Positions 54,180-64,000 are shown, counted from the stretch's first letter. The stretch is DNA of 64,000 nt from CBDCWO01 sp965223405 (GCA_965223405.1 CBDCWO010000006.1:6076001-6140000); one strand, 5' to 3'. Notes: generated by a model not told the origin, from the sequence alone. Translations and numbers: made by a program.

Positions 54180-57100
54180 TTGATTTGCCGTAAGATTTTT
54201 ACTTTTATTATCCTTAGTTCAATCCCCTTTGCACCTAATTTTAGCCAAAACAACTATTATCAGCATGGATACTTTAACAACATAACCGTCAATGAGGGAC
54301 TAACTCATCGCACCACTAATTCAATTATCCAGGATTCGCATGGAGATGTTTGGTTTGGAACCAACAATGGATTGAATAGATATGATGGTCATAATATTCG
54401 GTTTTATCAAAGTGATATAAATGACCTGTTTAGTCTCCCAAATAATCGCATAAGAAAGCTATATCTGGATAGAAATGAGAAATTATGGATTCTTTGTGAA
54501 ACTGGTGAATTATGTTGGTATGATCCGGATCGAGATCATTTTAAGCGCCTGAATACCCTATGGAACAATGAGGGAAGCTCACTTTTAGTGCGTGATATGG
54601 CCATGGACTCAAGTAAGCTGATGTGGTTAATCACGGATACCCAACTATTTAATTTCAAATTAGACGGAGCAACCACCGAAAAAATAAGCTTATCTCAGAT
54701 TCAACATCAATTTTTGCAGCACATGTTATTCGAAGGGATTGAATTTGATTCCCAAAACAATTTGTGGTTAGCAACAATTAACGACAGGGTTCAATGTTTT
54801 TCCATTTCGAAAAACAAAGTCAAAAACATCAACCACTTTAAAGGCAATGAGCAACTACAAATGGTATCTGTGGATCATCTCGATAATTTATGGTTTTACG
54901 ATCAAGCCTATATTTACAAAGCACAAGACAGCAAATCCGAGCCCGGACTAAAAAGGACTTTTTCTCTAAACACTTTAGGTCCTACTTTTAATGGATCAAT
55001 AACGGCAATCAAGCAAACCCCGGATAAGAAAATTTGGATATCTACCTTAGGAAGTGGACTCTATCAGCTAATCCCAAAAAAGAATGGATTTGACTTCGTG
55101 CATTTCTCAGGTAAGCTGGGTTCACCGTCCGGATTGTATAACAACCATCTTTCTGATATATTTATTGATCGGTTCAATGTGCTTTGGATTGCCAGCCAAT
55201 CAGGTATATTTTGGCACCACCTAAATCAAAAGGCATTTTTTAAAATCCAGAAAACAGCTAACGAACAAAATACCCTTATCCACAACATTGTACATACTAT
55301 TTATCGGGACAAATTCCTGTGGATAGGAACCAGAAACGGCCTTTCAGTAATTGATACCCAAACCAATCATTTTCACAACTATCCTTTTCTAACAAAAAAC
55401 CACAATTCAGCAGATGAGGGCGGAGTTAATAGCATCATTAAAGATGCACAAGGTACGATTTGGATCGGTACCGGATCTGCCGGTTTGTTTAGAGTATTAA
55501 ATCCTCATGACCCGTCCAGGTTAACCTTTATGAGCATAAGCAATGGGCGGCATTCAAATTTCAAAAGCAAGAATATAGTGCGTCTGGCAGAAGATGATTG
55601 GGGAAGATTATGGGTTGGAACCTTAGATGAAGGAATTTTCTTTCTTTCCGATAATCCAGGTATGGAATCTAGCTATTTGGAATTTGAGCATATTCCGGGA
55701 TTATTACCTCTTAATATTACGAATTTGTACAAAGATCCTTTCAAAAATATACTATGGTTTGGAACTTGGAAACAGGGATTGGGACGATTGATGTTACATT
55801 CCCGGGATAGTGTCCGGATTGACTTCTTTATCTATGACCAACATATAAAAAGTATAAGTTACAATCATGTAACGCCAATTGCCAAATCAGATCCCAATAC
55901 GGTCTGGGTAGGAACAATTGGTGGAGGACTCAATAAAATGGTGTTTGGAGCCGACAATCAGATTACGTACACACACTATACTACAAGCGATGGTTTACCG
56001 GATAATACCATACACTCCATGCAAGTCGATAATGACGGCAACCTGTGGCTCGGAGGTACCGGTCTATCAAGGTTCGATCCAACAAAACAAAAGGTAACCA
56101 ACTATAACTATTTAGACGGACTGCAAAGTGATCTATTCATTGTGAATGCCTCGTACAAAGACCGGAATGGAAGATTGTATTTTGGTGGTCCTCATGGATT
56201 GAGCTTTTTTGATCCTGGTCAAATAGACAAAGAAGAAAGCCTACCGAATATTCAATTTACCGGACTAAAAATCCGCAATAAAAGAGTAACAGTTGGTGAA
56301 GAAATCAACGGCAGGGTTCTTCTAGACAAAGGTCTGTTCGAACTTGACAACCTAATTATCAAAGAAAAAGAAAATGACCTCACCGTCGAATTCAAATCCA
56401 TTCATACCGCCATTCCGGCAAAGAACAGGTTAAAATATCGTCTCTTGGGCTATTCAGAAGATTGGATTATCGCTGAAAATTCATATGATGCTATAAATTA
56501 TTCCAATCTACGTCCCGGAACTTATTCGTTACAAGTCTTGGCAAGTAATGGAGACGGCGTTTGGACTCAAAACCCAACGGAATTAACGATCACGGTACTC
56601 CCATATTGGTTCAAAACCAATTGGGCATTTTTGCTTTATTTTTTGTTTTTCCTTCTCTTACTGTTACTATTTCGCAAATTGGTTATTTACCAAACAACCC
56701 TACGAAACAATCTTAAGATTGCACAGATTGAAATTGAAAAGGATCATGAACTGGCCAAAATGAAAAATCGTTTTTTCAACAACATAACTCATGAATTGCG
56801 TACCCCTTTGACCTTGATCAAAGGTCCGATCGATGAATTGCAAAGCAATGAACTATTATCCAAAAATTTAAAAAATAACTATTATCAGATCATTCAACAA
56901 AATACCAAAAAATTAATCCACCTGGTAAACAGTCTTTTGGATTTCCGGAAAGCGGAAACCGGCCATTTTAAACTGGCTGCGGCCCCTGGTAATTTTGTTC
57001 CTTTTGCTAAAGAAATCTTTTTATCCTTTCAGCACTTGGCGCATTCAGACATTGCTTACAGTTTCGAATGTTCTAAAGAAGAAATCCCATTATACTTCGA

Positions 57101-58328
57101 TCGCAACAAGATGGAAATTGTATTATGCAATCTGCTGTCAAATGCTTTTAAATTCATGCATAAGAAAGGTAGGATTACCATGCAAATAGAAATGCTGGAA
57201 AACCATTGTCGCATCACGATTGCTGATACAGGCAAAGGAATACCCCCTGATAAAATTGACAAAATATTTAATCGATTTTACCAAATCAGCAAAGTGGAAA
57301 CGACTAATATTATAGGTACCGGAATCGGTCTCTCAATGGTCAAATCTATTATTGATCTTCATCATGGTCAGGTAAAAGTGACAAGTCATGAAGGAAAGGG
57401 AAGCCAGTTCAACCTATTTCTGCCCCTTGGAAGCGATCACCTAACAGCTGAAGAAATGATCTCGGATTTCAAAAGTGAAGATCATGCTCTTCATTATCAA
57501 CAAACACCAATTCCAAAAAATAAGATTCAAGTACTAGAAAATCAGCTTAATTTATCTCCACTTTTAAAAATGTTGATTGTGGAAGATAATGCTGACATTA
57601 GATCATTTATTAAATCCATATTTGTAAATCAGTTTGACATCCTTGAAGCCAGTAATGGTATGGACGGGATCAATATTCTCAGAGCAGATATTCCGGATAT
57701 TATCCTCAGCGACATCATGATGGACAAAATGGATGGTATTACTTTTTGCAACCAGATAAAAAATGACAAACGATATTGCCACATACCATTTATTCTGTTG
57801 ACAGCCAGGTCTTCCAATGTGTTTAAAGTAGACGGTCTGAATTCAGGAGCAGACGCCTATATCACCAAACCTTTCAATCCACAAGTTTTATATGCTCAGG
57901 TTAAAAGCATGCTAAGATCCCAGGCAGCCCTCAAGTCTTATGTAACTAATAGAATCACGCTCAATAAACAGGAAACGGAACATCAAACTCCTGAAGTGGA
58001 ATTTATAGAAGTGTTGATTGCAGTGATTGAGCAGAATTTGGATAATGATTTGTCTGCTGAAAAATTAGCCATCGAATTAGGTTTGAGTCATTCTACCCTA
58101 TATCGGAAAGTGAAAAGCTACACCGGCCATTCCATCAATTCCTTTATCCGATCTATCAGATTAAAAAAAGCGGCTCAAATATTACTTTCAGACGGTTATA
58201 CTATCTCGGAGGTTGCCTATCAGGTAGGTTTTGCTGATGTAAACTATTTTGGTAAATGTTTTAGAAGACAATTTAGGATGAGTCCTACGACCTTCATCAA
58301 ATCCCAGAAAACGAAACTTAAGGACTAA
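54180..58328 (+). CDS. Hybrid two-component system sensor/regulator (HTCS), AraC-type output
   Basis: A ~1,382-residue inner-membrane regulator that senses oligosaccharide in the periplasm and activates a PUL. The start is set at TTG 54180, giving the signal peptide LICRKIFTFIIL... just before the sensor; the longer TTG frame from 54033 cannot be excluded. Order: two-bladed-propeller repeats (many GDVWFGTNNGL, GTIWIGTGSAGLF-like), Y_Y_Y domain (~740-810), membrane span (FLLYFLFFLLLLLLFRKL), kinase with His871 in ITHELRTPLT, ATPase (IADTGKGIPPDKI, GTGIGLSMVK), receiver with Asp1178 in ILSDIMMD, and AraC HTH (FIEVLIAVIE, YTISEVAYQVGFADVNYFGKCF). It faces the second SusC gene (279 bp gap), the usual place for its own target. 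Confidence 0.95.
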   Translation: MICRKIFTFIILSSIPFAPNFSQNNYYQHGYFNNITVNEGLTHRTTNSIIQDSHGDVWFGTNNGLNRYDGHNIRFYQSDINDLFSLPNNRIRKLYLDRNEKLWILCETGELCWYDPDRDHFKRLNTLWNNEGSSLLVRDMAMDSSKLMWLITDTQLFNFKLDGATTEKISLSQIQHQFLQHMLFEGIEFDSQNNLWLATINDRVQCFSISKNKVKNINHFKGNEQLQMVSVDHLDNLWFYDQAYIYKAQDSKSEPGLKRTFSLNTLGPTFNGSITAIKQTPDKKIWISTLGSGLYQLIPKKNGFDFVHFSGKLGSPSGLYNNHLSDIFIDRFNVLWIASQSGIFWHHLNQKAFFKIQKTANEQNTLIHNIVHTIYRDKFLWIGTRNGLSVIDTQTNHFHNYPFLTKNHNSADEGGVNSIIKDAQGTIWIGTGSAGLFRVLNPHDPSRLTFMSISNGRHSNFKSKNIVRLAEDDWGRLWVGTLDEGIFFLSDNPGMESSYLEFEHIPGLLPLNITNLYKDPFKNILWFGTWKQGLGRLMLHSRDSVRIDFFIYDQHIKSISYNHVTPIAKSDPNTVWVGTIGGGLNKMVFGADNQITYTHYTTSDGLPDNTIHSMQVDNDGNLWLGGTGLSRFDPTKQKVTNYNYLDGLQSDLFIVNASYKDRNGRLYFGGPHGLSFFDPGQIDKEESLPNIQFTGLKIRNKRVTVGEEINGRVLLDKGLFELDNLIIKEKENDLTVEFKSIHTAIPAKNRLKYRLLGYSEDWIIAENSYDAINYSNLRPGTYSLQVLASNGDGVWTQNPTELTITVLPYWFKTNWAFLLYFLFFLLLLLLFRKLVIYQTTLRNNLKIAQIEIEKDHELAKMKNRFFNNITHELRTPLTLIKGPIDELQSNELLSKNLKNNYYQIIQQNTKKLIHLVNSLLDFRKAETGHFKLAAAPGNFVPFAKEIFLSFQHLAHSDIAYSFECSKEEIPLYFDRNKMEIVLCNLLSNAFKFMHKKGRITMQIEMLENHCRITIADTGKGIPPDKIDKIFNRFYQISKVETTNIIGTGIGLSMVKSIIDLHHGQVKVTSHEGKGSQFNLFLPLGSDHLTAEEMISDFKSEDHALHYQQTPIPKNKIQVLENQLNLSPLLKMLIVEDNADIRSFIKSIFVNQFDILEASNGMDGINILRADIPDIILSDIMMDKMDGITFCNQIKNDKRYCHIPFILLTARSSNVFKVDGLNSGADAYITKPFNPQVLYAQVKSMLRSQAALKSYVTNRITLNKQETEHQTPEVEFIEVLIAVIEQNLDNDLSAEKLAIELGLSHSTLYRKVKSYTGHSINSFIRSIRLKKAAQILLSDGYTISEVAYQVGFADVNYFGKCFRRQFRMSPTTFIKSQKTKLKD

Positions 58329-58607
58329 ACAATTCTAAGTTACGAGATCACCCGACGGGACCAATTTATAACCAGAATTGGTGTCCAATTATCCACATTT
58401 CACCGAAAAGCAATACCTGGACAACATCCTGCCTCCTATGTCTTCTTCATCACTTTTAATTAAAGGATATTGTGCAATATGACCATTTTGTCCTGTGTAT
58501 TTGACTAATTTTTACCTATACAACAGAAAGTATGTTTTCATATTTGGGAACAAGTAAAATCAATTTCAATTAAGTAACGATTATCATTCCACTTAATCTA
58601 AAAAATT

Positions 58608-61600
58608 ATGAAAAGCAATTACCTTCAAGTGAGCTATAAGTATTTGCTTGTAGCCTTTTTTCAATTCTTCCTCATAGCAGGAATCATGTCTCAGAAGACA
58701 GTAAATGGGACCGTGACTGCTGATGGTGAGCCTTTAATAGGTGTCAACATCCAAGAGAAAGGAACAAATACCGGAACCACTACAGATGTAGATGGCACTT
58801 ATTCTTTGACCGTATCCAGTGATCAGTCGATTTTAGTTTTTTCCTACATCGGTTTTTCGACTGAAGAAATTGTAGTGGGAGAAAATACGACGATTGATGT
58901 AATAATGACCATTGATGCAGCTAGTCTGGAAGAAGTGGTAGTCGTGGGGTTTGGAACTAAAAAGAAAGCACACGTTACGGGTGCAGCTGCTTCCATAGAG
59001 ATGGGGGATGTATTGGCCAACCGACCCGTCACAAACACCATGGCGGCCCTACAAGGTGCCATTCCCGGTTTGCAGATTACAGCCAATTCCGGTCAACCCG
59101 GAGCTAATGGTCTGGGAATTAACATTCGCGGTCAAACATCTATAAATGGTGGATCACCTCTGATATTACTTAATAATGTGCCGGTTACCGTTGAAGACAT
59201 CAATCCACAGGATATCGAATCGGTTACGGTATTAAAGGATGCTGCAGCAACTTCGATTTATGGTGCTCGTGCAGCATTTGGGGTTATTTTGATAACTACC
59301 AAAGAGGGGAAGAAAAATCAGCCGATAAAGTTTAATTATGCCACTACCTTTAGTGTCAGCTCACCGGAAGATATTCCTGACAAGGCCACGACCTACGAAT
59401 TTGTAAATGCTTTGAACGATTGGGGATTGGATGTGTTTTGGACTGGTCAGGATATTCCTTCCTGGGTTGGATTTTTGGAAGAATACAAAAACAATCCAAG
59501 TACCTATCCCGAAGGATTTGCGCTAATCGATGGGTTAAGATATCCTTTGGTAGATACGGACCTAATTGGAGCTTGGTTAGATGATCCGGGATCCACCCAA
59601 ATACATAATTTTAATTTTAGTGGAGGCGGAGACAATTCTACCTTTCGCGTATCTGCGGGATACAGTGATGAGGATGGAATCATTGTGACCAGAAATGATA
59701 GTTATCGCAAATACAATATAAATGCCTCTTTGACGACAGATCTGACCTCAAACCTTACTTCTACCATTAATGTGATCTATCGCAATAGTACCCGAAGGAC
59801 TCCACTTGGGAGTTATGGTAATTCCATCACTTTCAACTCCTATTCTCCAGAAGGCGGAAATCATGTTTTTGAAGATGGGACTGAAATTCCCTATTTTACT
59901 CCTGCAAACGTGGAGAGACTTAAAGAAGCTCCAAAAATATTACAGGATAATGTTCGGTTATTTGGAAAATTGGTCTATAAACCACTCAAAGGATTAAAGG
60001 TCACCGGAGAATACACATTCCAAAAGAGTAACAACGATCAAATTACCAGTGACAATCAGATTCTAACGGTTAATCCCGAGCGATTTACACTGAATGCTGT
60101 AGACCCGGTAAATACTTTCTACCGCAGGAGCAACAGTCGCACCGATTACAATGCCCTAAACATCTATGCCGACTATCAGATTGCCCTTAATGATCATAGT
60201 TTTACCATCCTGGGAGGATTTAACCAGGAGAGTAATGATTTTGAAAGTTTCTGGGTCCGAAAAACTAACTTGATTAATGTGGATCTGCCCTCTATTTCAG
60301 GAGCCTCCGGGACGGTGACCGGTGATGATGGATTCGGACAGTGGTCCGTACGGGGATTGTTCGGAAGGTTTAATTACAATTTCAAAGAAAAATATTTTCT
60401 GGAATTCAATGGTCGCTATGACGGTTCTTCCCGCTTCCCCGATGGTAGTAGATTTGGATTTTTCCCTTCTTTTTCTGCCGGATGGCACATCGGGCGCGAA
60501 ACATTTCTGGAATCTTTAGATTTTTTATCTGATTTAAAACTCCGGGCAAGTTGGGGTGAAATTGGGAATCAAAATACACCCTCATTGTATCCTGCAGTAC
60601 CTGGTCTACCGGTACAAAATGCCAGTTGGCTCAATGAGTCTTCCGGTGTTCAGTATGTGACCTTGGGCATTCCTAACTTAGTAAGTTCAGCATTCACCTG
60701 GGAAAGAGTGAGGACCATTAACTTCGGTTTTGATGCGGTTTTCTTCAAAGGTCGATTGTCAACTTCATTTGATATTTTCAAACGGCAAACCCTTGGAATG
60801 TTGATTCCGGGTGCAGAATTACCGGCCGTGCTAGGAGCTGATGCACCCACTGAAAATGCCGCTGATTTGGAATCCAGAGGATGGGAATTTGCAGGAAACT
60901 GGGGAGATCGTAAGGGCCAATTTTCTTACAACATTGGATTCACCCTTTCTGATAATCAGGGAGAAATTACTGAATTTGACAATCCGGCGGGTCTGTTAAG
61001 CCAATTTTATGTAGGCAAACAACTAGGAGAAATCTGGGGATATACCACGGATGGATATTACACCGTGGATGATTTCGTAGAAGGGACTTTGAACGAAAAT
61101 CTAACCGGAGGCACTTTAAAAGAAGGCATTCCTCATTGGGAAGGTAGAAAGCAAAATCCTGGAGATATTAAGTATGTCGATCGAAATGGAGATGGAATCA
61201 TCAATGATGGAAATAATACTTTAGACGACCCGGGAGATCGTAGTGTTATTGGTAACAACAACCGGCGTTATCAATATGGTATTTATGGAAATGCGTCTTT
61301 CAAAAATTTTGATTTGGCGGTTTTGCTCAATGGAGTAGGCAAAAGACAAATCTATCAGAATAATCCGGTAAGGTTTCCCTATACCGATGAATTTAAAGTG
61401 GTATACATCTCACAATTGGATTATTGGACACCGGATAACCAGGATGCTTTTTTCCCCAGGAATTATCCACTTGGAGGGGTAAACTATGGTATAAGTCGAA
61501 GTACTCAGACCAAATATTTGCTCAACGGAGCTTATATGAGAATCAAAAACATTACCCTTGGATACACGCTTCCATCTAATTTATTAAGCAAATTGAAAAT

Positions 61601-61751
61601 TGACAAACTCCGTGTTTATATCGCCGGAGAAAATGTACTGGACTTTAATGAGTACCCAGATGGAATAAATACAGAACTTCAAAATAAAGGATCTGGAGCC
61701 AGTTATCCTTATATGAGGAGTTTTTCAGCTGGTTTAAATCTCACTTTCTAA
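58608..61751 (+). CDS. susC-like: SusC/RagA-family TonB-linked outer-membrane transporter (second)
   Basis: A 1,047-residue transporter, with signal peptide ending IMSQ. CarboxypepD_reg (~28-100: VNGTVTADGEPLIGVNIQ, GTTTDVDGTYSL), SLEEVVVVGFG, plug with MAALQGAIPGLQI, INIRGQTSINGGSPLILL, SVTVLKDAAATSIYGARAAF, then barrel. It ends in GLNLTF. It differs in length and much of the barrel from the first SusC, so it probably handles a different oligosaccharide. Its stop overlaps the SusD start by one base. The hybrid two-component regulator just upstream is its probable activator. Confidence 0.96.
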   Translation: MKSNYLQVSYKYLLVAFFQFFLIAGIMSQKTVNGTVTADGEPLIGVNIQEKGTNTGTTTDVDGTYSLTVSSDQSILVFSYIGFSTEEIVVGENTTIDVIMTIDAASLEEVVVVGFGTKKKAHVTGAAASIEMGDVLANRPVTNTMAALQGAIPGLQITANSGQPGANGLGINIRGQTSINGGSPLILLNNVPVTVEDINPQDIESVTVLKDAAATSIYGARAAFGVILITTKEGKKNQPIKFNYATTFSVSSPEDIPDKATTYEFVNALNDWGLDVFWTGQDIPSWVGFLEEYKNNPSTYPEGFALIDGLRYPLVDTDLIGAWLDDPGSTQIHNFNFSGGGDNSTFRVSAGYSDEDGIIVTRNDSYRKYNINASLTTDLTSNLTSTINVIYRNSTRRTPLGSYGNSITFNSYSPEGGNHVFEDGTEIPYFTPANVERLKEAPKILQDNVRLFGKLVYKPLKGLKVTGEYTFQKSNNDQITSDNQILTVNPERFTLNAVDPVNTFYRRSNSRTDYNALNIYADYQIALNDHSFTILGGFNQESNDFESFWVRKTNLINVDLPSISGASGTVTGDDGFGQWSVRGLFGRFNYNFKEKYFLEFNGRYDGSSRFPDGSRFGFFPSFSAGWHIGRETFLESLDFLSDLKLRASWGEIGNQNTPSLYPAVPGLPVQNASWLNESSGVQYVTLGIPNLVSSAFTWERVRTINFGFDAVFFKGRLSTSFDIFKRQTLGMLIPGAELPAVLGADAPTENAADLESRGWEFAGNWGDRKGQFSYNIGFTLSDNQGEITEFDNPAGLLSQFYVGKQLGEIWGYTTDGYYTVDDFVEGTLNENLTGGTLKEGIPHWEGRKQNPGDIKYVDRNGDGIINDGNNTLDDPGDRSVIGNNNRRYQYGIYGNASFKNFDLAVLLNGVGKRQIYQNNPVRFPYTDEFKVVYISQLDYWTPDNQDAFFPRNYPLGGVNYGISRSTQTKYLLNGAYMRIKNITLGYTLPSNLLSKLKIDKLRVYIAGENVLDFNEYPDGINTELQNKGSGASYPYMRSFSAGLNLTF

Positions 61752-63553
61752 TGGTCAATTATCAAAAAATGAAAAAAATGAAAAAGATAAATATTCTCTT
61801 AGTCGCTACCTTGTTGATATTCTCCGGATGTCAAAAGGATTTTTTGGAGAAGCTTCCCAAAGATCAGTTGACAGTTGCCACTACCTTTACCTCATCTGCT
61901 AACTTTGAGACCTTTGCTTGGGGCTTTTATAATACATTTCCCGGTTATTGGGATCATTCGACGATCTGGAGGGAAAGAGGTAGTGATCTCATGATAAATA
62001 ATAGCGGAACACAGGGTGATCCATTATTATGGCAGCTTAAGATTGTACCCTCTTCTTCAAATACTTGGAATAATGCATATGTTAATATTCGCAGAGCCAA
62101 TCTGATGCTCGATAATATTGCTGAAAGTGAAATGACCGATGCAGATAAAAATCATTGGAGGGCAGTAGGGTTATTCTTTCGCGCTTATGAATATGTAGAA
62201 TTGATAGCAAATTATGGTGGTGTACCATGGATCGATAGGGTATTAACCGAAGCTGATGAAGAATTACTGTATGGACCACGAGCTTCCAGGGATGTAGTTG
62301 CTCAGAATATCCTGGACGATTTGAAGTGGGCAGAAAGTAATATCAAACCCGGAGGTAATGGGCCTAACACAATCAATACAGATGTAGTAAGAGCACTAAT
62401 CTCACGCTTCGGTCTTTATGAAGGTACCTGGAGGAAATATCATAGTTTAGGTGGAGAACAAGCCTATCTCCAGGCTTCAGTAGATGCCAGTGAGAAATTG
62501 ATCAACGACCATCCAAACCTCCATCCCAGCTACGACGAAGTATTCAATAGTGAATCATTGAAGGGTGTACCGGGAATCTTATTGTACAAGGCGTATGAAT
62601 TTGGGATCCTCAACGGTCGCTTTTCACATTGGAATCGCAGCTCTATTGGTCATGAAGATCTGACCAAAAAGGCTGCAGATCAGTATTTATGTACAGACGG
62701 ACAGACCATTCATACGAGTCCGTTGTTTGATGGTGAAAAAGATCCATACGACGAATTTAGGAACCGGGATCATCGGTTTTATTTTAATACACCGCCTCCA
62801 TTTAGAGTGGATACGGATGGTAAAAATCAATTGACCTGGAAGTTTGATGCGGATCCCAGACATCGGGAATATATTGATCTGATGAATACACTGTCAGATG
62901 ATCAACACAAAACTTTACCAAATATCAATTGGAGAGGGTTAGTAGTTCGAACATCTCCACACTTCAGGAAGTTTAATGAGGGCCACGGATTTAATGTTAC
63001 TTATAGCGGATATGCATTTTATAAATATTACAATAAGATCAGCAGGCTCCAAAACAGAGATTCTCATGATTCTCCTATTTTTAGAATGGGTGAAGTATTA
63101 CTTAATTATGCCGAAGCAATGTTTGAATTGGGTCAGTTTACCCAAGACATATGCGATTTGACCATCAATAAATTAAGAGCCCGAGGAAATGTTGCCGCTC
63201 TAGACCTAGCGAATATCCCTGAAGATCCCACTATTGACGCTGATATTGCTCCAGAACTCTGGGAAATACGGAGAGAAAGGGGCATAGAATTTCTGGCAGA
63301 GGGACTGGGTAGAGTTTTTGATATCAAAAGATGGAAAAAATTGGTCGAATATGGAGATGATGAGAAATTAGGACGATGGGTTAAAAATTCGGACTATAAG
63401 AACAGATTACCTATTCAAAACGGGGCGGACGAAGGATATATTTCTCCATGGGGTCCACCTCCGGGAGTTCCGGAGCACTATTACCTGGAGCCAATACCTT
63501 CTGACCAAATTGTTCTAAATCCTCAACTTGAACAAAATCCTGGATGGGAATAA
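61751..63553 (+). CDS. susD-like: SusD/RagB-family glycan-binding lipoprotein (second)
   Basis: A 600-residue lipoprotein (LIFSGC, Cys27 from the first ATG; later ATGs at 61769 and 61778 give a shorter leader). Features include CQKDFLEKLPKDQLT, HWRAVGLFFRAYEYVELIANYGGVPW, the SusD-type helices with VLLNYAEAMFELGQ, and the end IPSDQIVLNPQLEQNPGW. It is larger than the first SusD, and probably forms a separate binding specificity. Coupled to SusC by a one-base TAATG overlap; a long hairpin follows its stop. Confidence 0.96.
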   Translation: MVNYQKMKKMKKINILLVATLLIFSGCQKDFLEKLPKDQLTVATTFTSSANFETFAWGFYNTFPGYWDHSTIWRERGSDLMINNSGTQGDPLLWQLKIVPSSSNTWNNAYVNIRRANLMLDNIAESEMTDADKNHWRAVGLFFRAYEYVELIANYGGVPWIDRVLTEADEELLYGPRASRDVVAQNILDDLKWAESNIKPGGNGPNTINTDVVRALISRFGLYEGTWRKYHSLGGEQAYLQASVDASEKLINDHPNLHPSYDEVFNSESLKGVPGILLYKAYEFGILNGRFSHWNRSSIGHEDLTKKAADQYLCTDGQTIHTSPLFDGEKDPYDEFRNRDHRFYFNTPPPFRVDTDGKNQLTWKFDADPRHREYIDLMNTLSDDQHKTLPNINWRGLVVRTSPHFRKFNEGHGFNVTYSGYAFYKYYNKISRLQNRDSHDSPIFRMGEVLLNYAEAMFELGQFTQDICDLTINKLRARGNVAALDLANIPEDPTIDADIAPELWEIRRERGIEFLAEGLGRVFDIKRWKKLVEYGDDEKLGRWVKNSDYKNRLPIQNGADEGYISPWGPPPGVPEHYYLEPIPSDQIVLNPQLEQNPGWE

Positions 63554-63561
63554 AATGTAAA

Positions 63562-63604
63562 ACAGAATTCCTGGTGACTGTAGGTCAGCTACCAGGAATT
63601 CTGT
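63562..63604 (+). terminator. Long hairpin after the second SusD gene
   Basis: Perfect 14-bp arms ACAGAATTCCTGGT and ACCAGGAATTCTGT separated by 15 bases which themselves hold a short GAC/GTC stem. The following sequence (CTATTTCCATTTCC) is only partly T-rich, so it may be a terminator, an attenuator or an mRNA-stabilising 3' end. Confidence 0.65.
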
Positions 63605-63634
63605 CTATTTCCATTTCCACCCCTAAACAAAACT

Positions 63635-63730
63635 ATGAAAACTAGCAATAATCTTGTGATCAAACAATGGTTATTAGCCATTGTAATCGCGACGGTGTTA
63701 TTATGGTCGATCTATTTAATTGTCAATTAA
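63635..63730 (+). CDS. Possible 31-residue single-span membrane microprotein
   Basis: A short frame starting ATGAAAACT. After a polar start (MKTSNNLVIKQW) residues ~13-29 are one hydrophobic span (LLAIVIATVLLWSIYLIV), ending with Asn. It lies between SusD and a sulfatase, is in the same direction, and uses a start context like its neighbours. No family was recognised. A frame of this size can arise by chance, but the clean span is suggestive. Confidence 0.4.
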   Translation: MKTSNNLVIKQWLLAIVIATVLLWSIYLIVN

Positions 63731-63800
63731 TTATAGTTAGCCGGCTAATTTGTATTTTCGTGTTCCAATTGATTGAAAATTCTGATTTAAACCTCTTATT

Positions 63801-64000
63801 GTGAAAAAATCAATAGCATTCCCCAGCTTAATTGCTTTAGTCATTATTATTGCCTCATTCAATTGCAAAACAGCTCCTGAGGCCGATCAACTTTTGACAA
63901 AACCAAATATCATCTATATCCTGGCTGATGATTTGGGATATGGAGAAGTAGGAGCTTTTGGACAAAAGAAAATCGAGACTCCTCATATTGACGCACTAGC
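63801..64000 (+). CDS. Sulfatase lipoprotein, 3' end beyond the window
   Basis: The frame starts with GTG at 63801 and runs off the end. The signal peptide ends ASFNC with Cys22 as the lipid site. Then comes PNIIYILADDLGYGEVGAFG, followed by KKIETPHIDAL, the N-terminal metal-binding segment of arylsulfatase-type sulfatases. The formylglycine motif lies beyond the window. It is downstream of the second SusCD pair, so it probably works with that uptake system. Confidence 0.9.
   Translation, partial: MKKSIAFPSLIALVIIIASFNCKTAPEADQLLTKPNIIYILADDLGYGEVGAFGQKKIETPHIDAL

Overview
The window looks like chromosomal DNA of a Bacteroidota bacterium, most likely a marine or aquatic polysaccharide degrader of the Saprospiria/Cytophagia/Flavobacteriia type. 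The evidence is two complete SusC/SusD pairs, a one-protein hybrid two-component regulator (two-propeller sensor, kinase, receiver and AraC HTH), a type IX secretion C-terminal domain, DUF4249 and carboxypeptidase-regulatory TonB receptors, many lipoprotein signals, and starts that mostly lack Shine-Dalgarno sites. No rRNA or tRNA gene, CRISPR array or complete transposase gene was seen.

Layout. 0-3.7 kb: the 3' end of a PPK2 polyphosphate kinase, a secreted alpha/beta hydrolase with a T9SS tail, a YceI-like protein and an M48-like protein whose zinc motif has lost its first His. 3.8-17.8 kb: a carbohydrate block with a KDG kinase, then a tight cluster (sulfatase, GH2, sulfatase, GH78-like rhamnosidase, broken carbohydrate-binding gene), followed by GH16, a DinB-like protein and GH97. 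17.9-23.4 kb: a CvfB-like S1 protein, a gluconate-dehydrogenase-subunit-3/GMC oxidoreductase pair and a penicillin-acylase-family hydrolase. 23.8-30.7 kb: a frameshifted beta-helix surface protein with an IPTL-CTERM tail, a decayed FAD oxidoreductase, a Gfo/Idh/MocA oxidoreductase and a ThuA-DUF6807 fusion. 31.2-38.7 kb (minus strand): two TonB-plug proteins without barrels, an M1 peptidase, and a coupled cupin-PnuC-membrane protein-amidase operon. 38.7-45.3 kb: a segment bounded by two nearly identical, inverted, MITE-like elements, carrying an aldo/keto reductase, a TonB receptor/DUF4249 pair, a YjbQ protein and a GyrI-like protein. 45.3-64 kb: a polysaccharide utilization locus with LacI regulator, SusC/SusD, sulfatase, DUF6807 protein, hybrid two-component regulator, a second SusC/SusD pair, a tiny membrane ORF and the start of another sulfatase.

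How it works together. The four sulfatases, GH2, GH78-like enzyme and KDG kinase suggest degradation of a sulfated polysaccharide containing rhamnose and/or uronic acid; ulvan is one candidate, but no polysaccharide lyase or unsaturated-uronyl hydrolase lies in the window, so the substrate is an inference. Oligosaccharides would enter through the SusC/SusD complexes. The first SusCD unit probably answers to the divergently encoded LacI repressor through a 26-bp perfect palindrome in its promoter region; the second probably answers to the hybrid two-component sensor immediately upstream. The most unusual items are the mobile inverted palindromic element pair, the operator palindrome, the M48-like protein with a disrupted HEXXH, the GH97 with Asp at both presumed base positions, and the barrel-less plug proteins.
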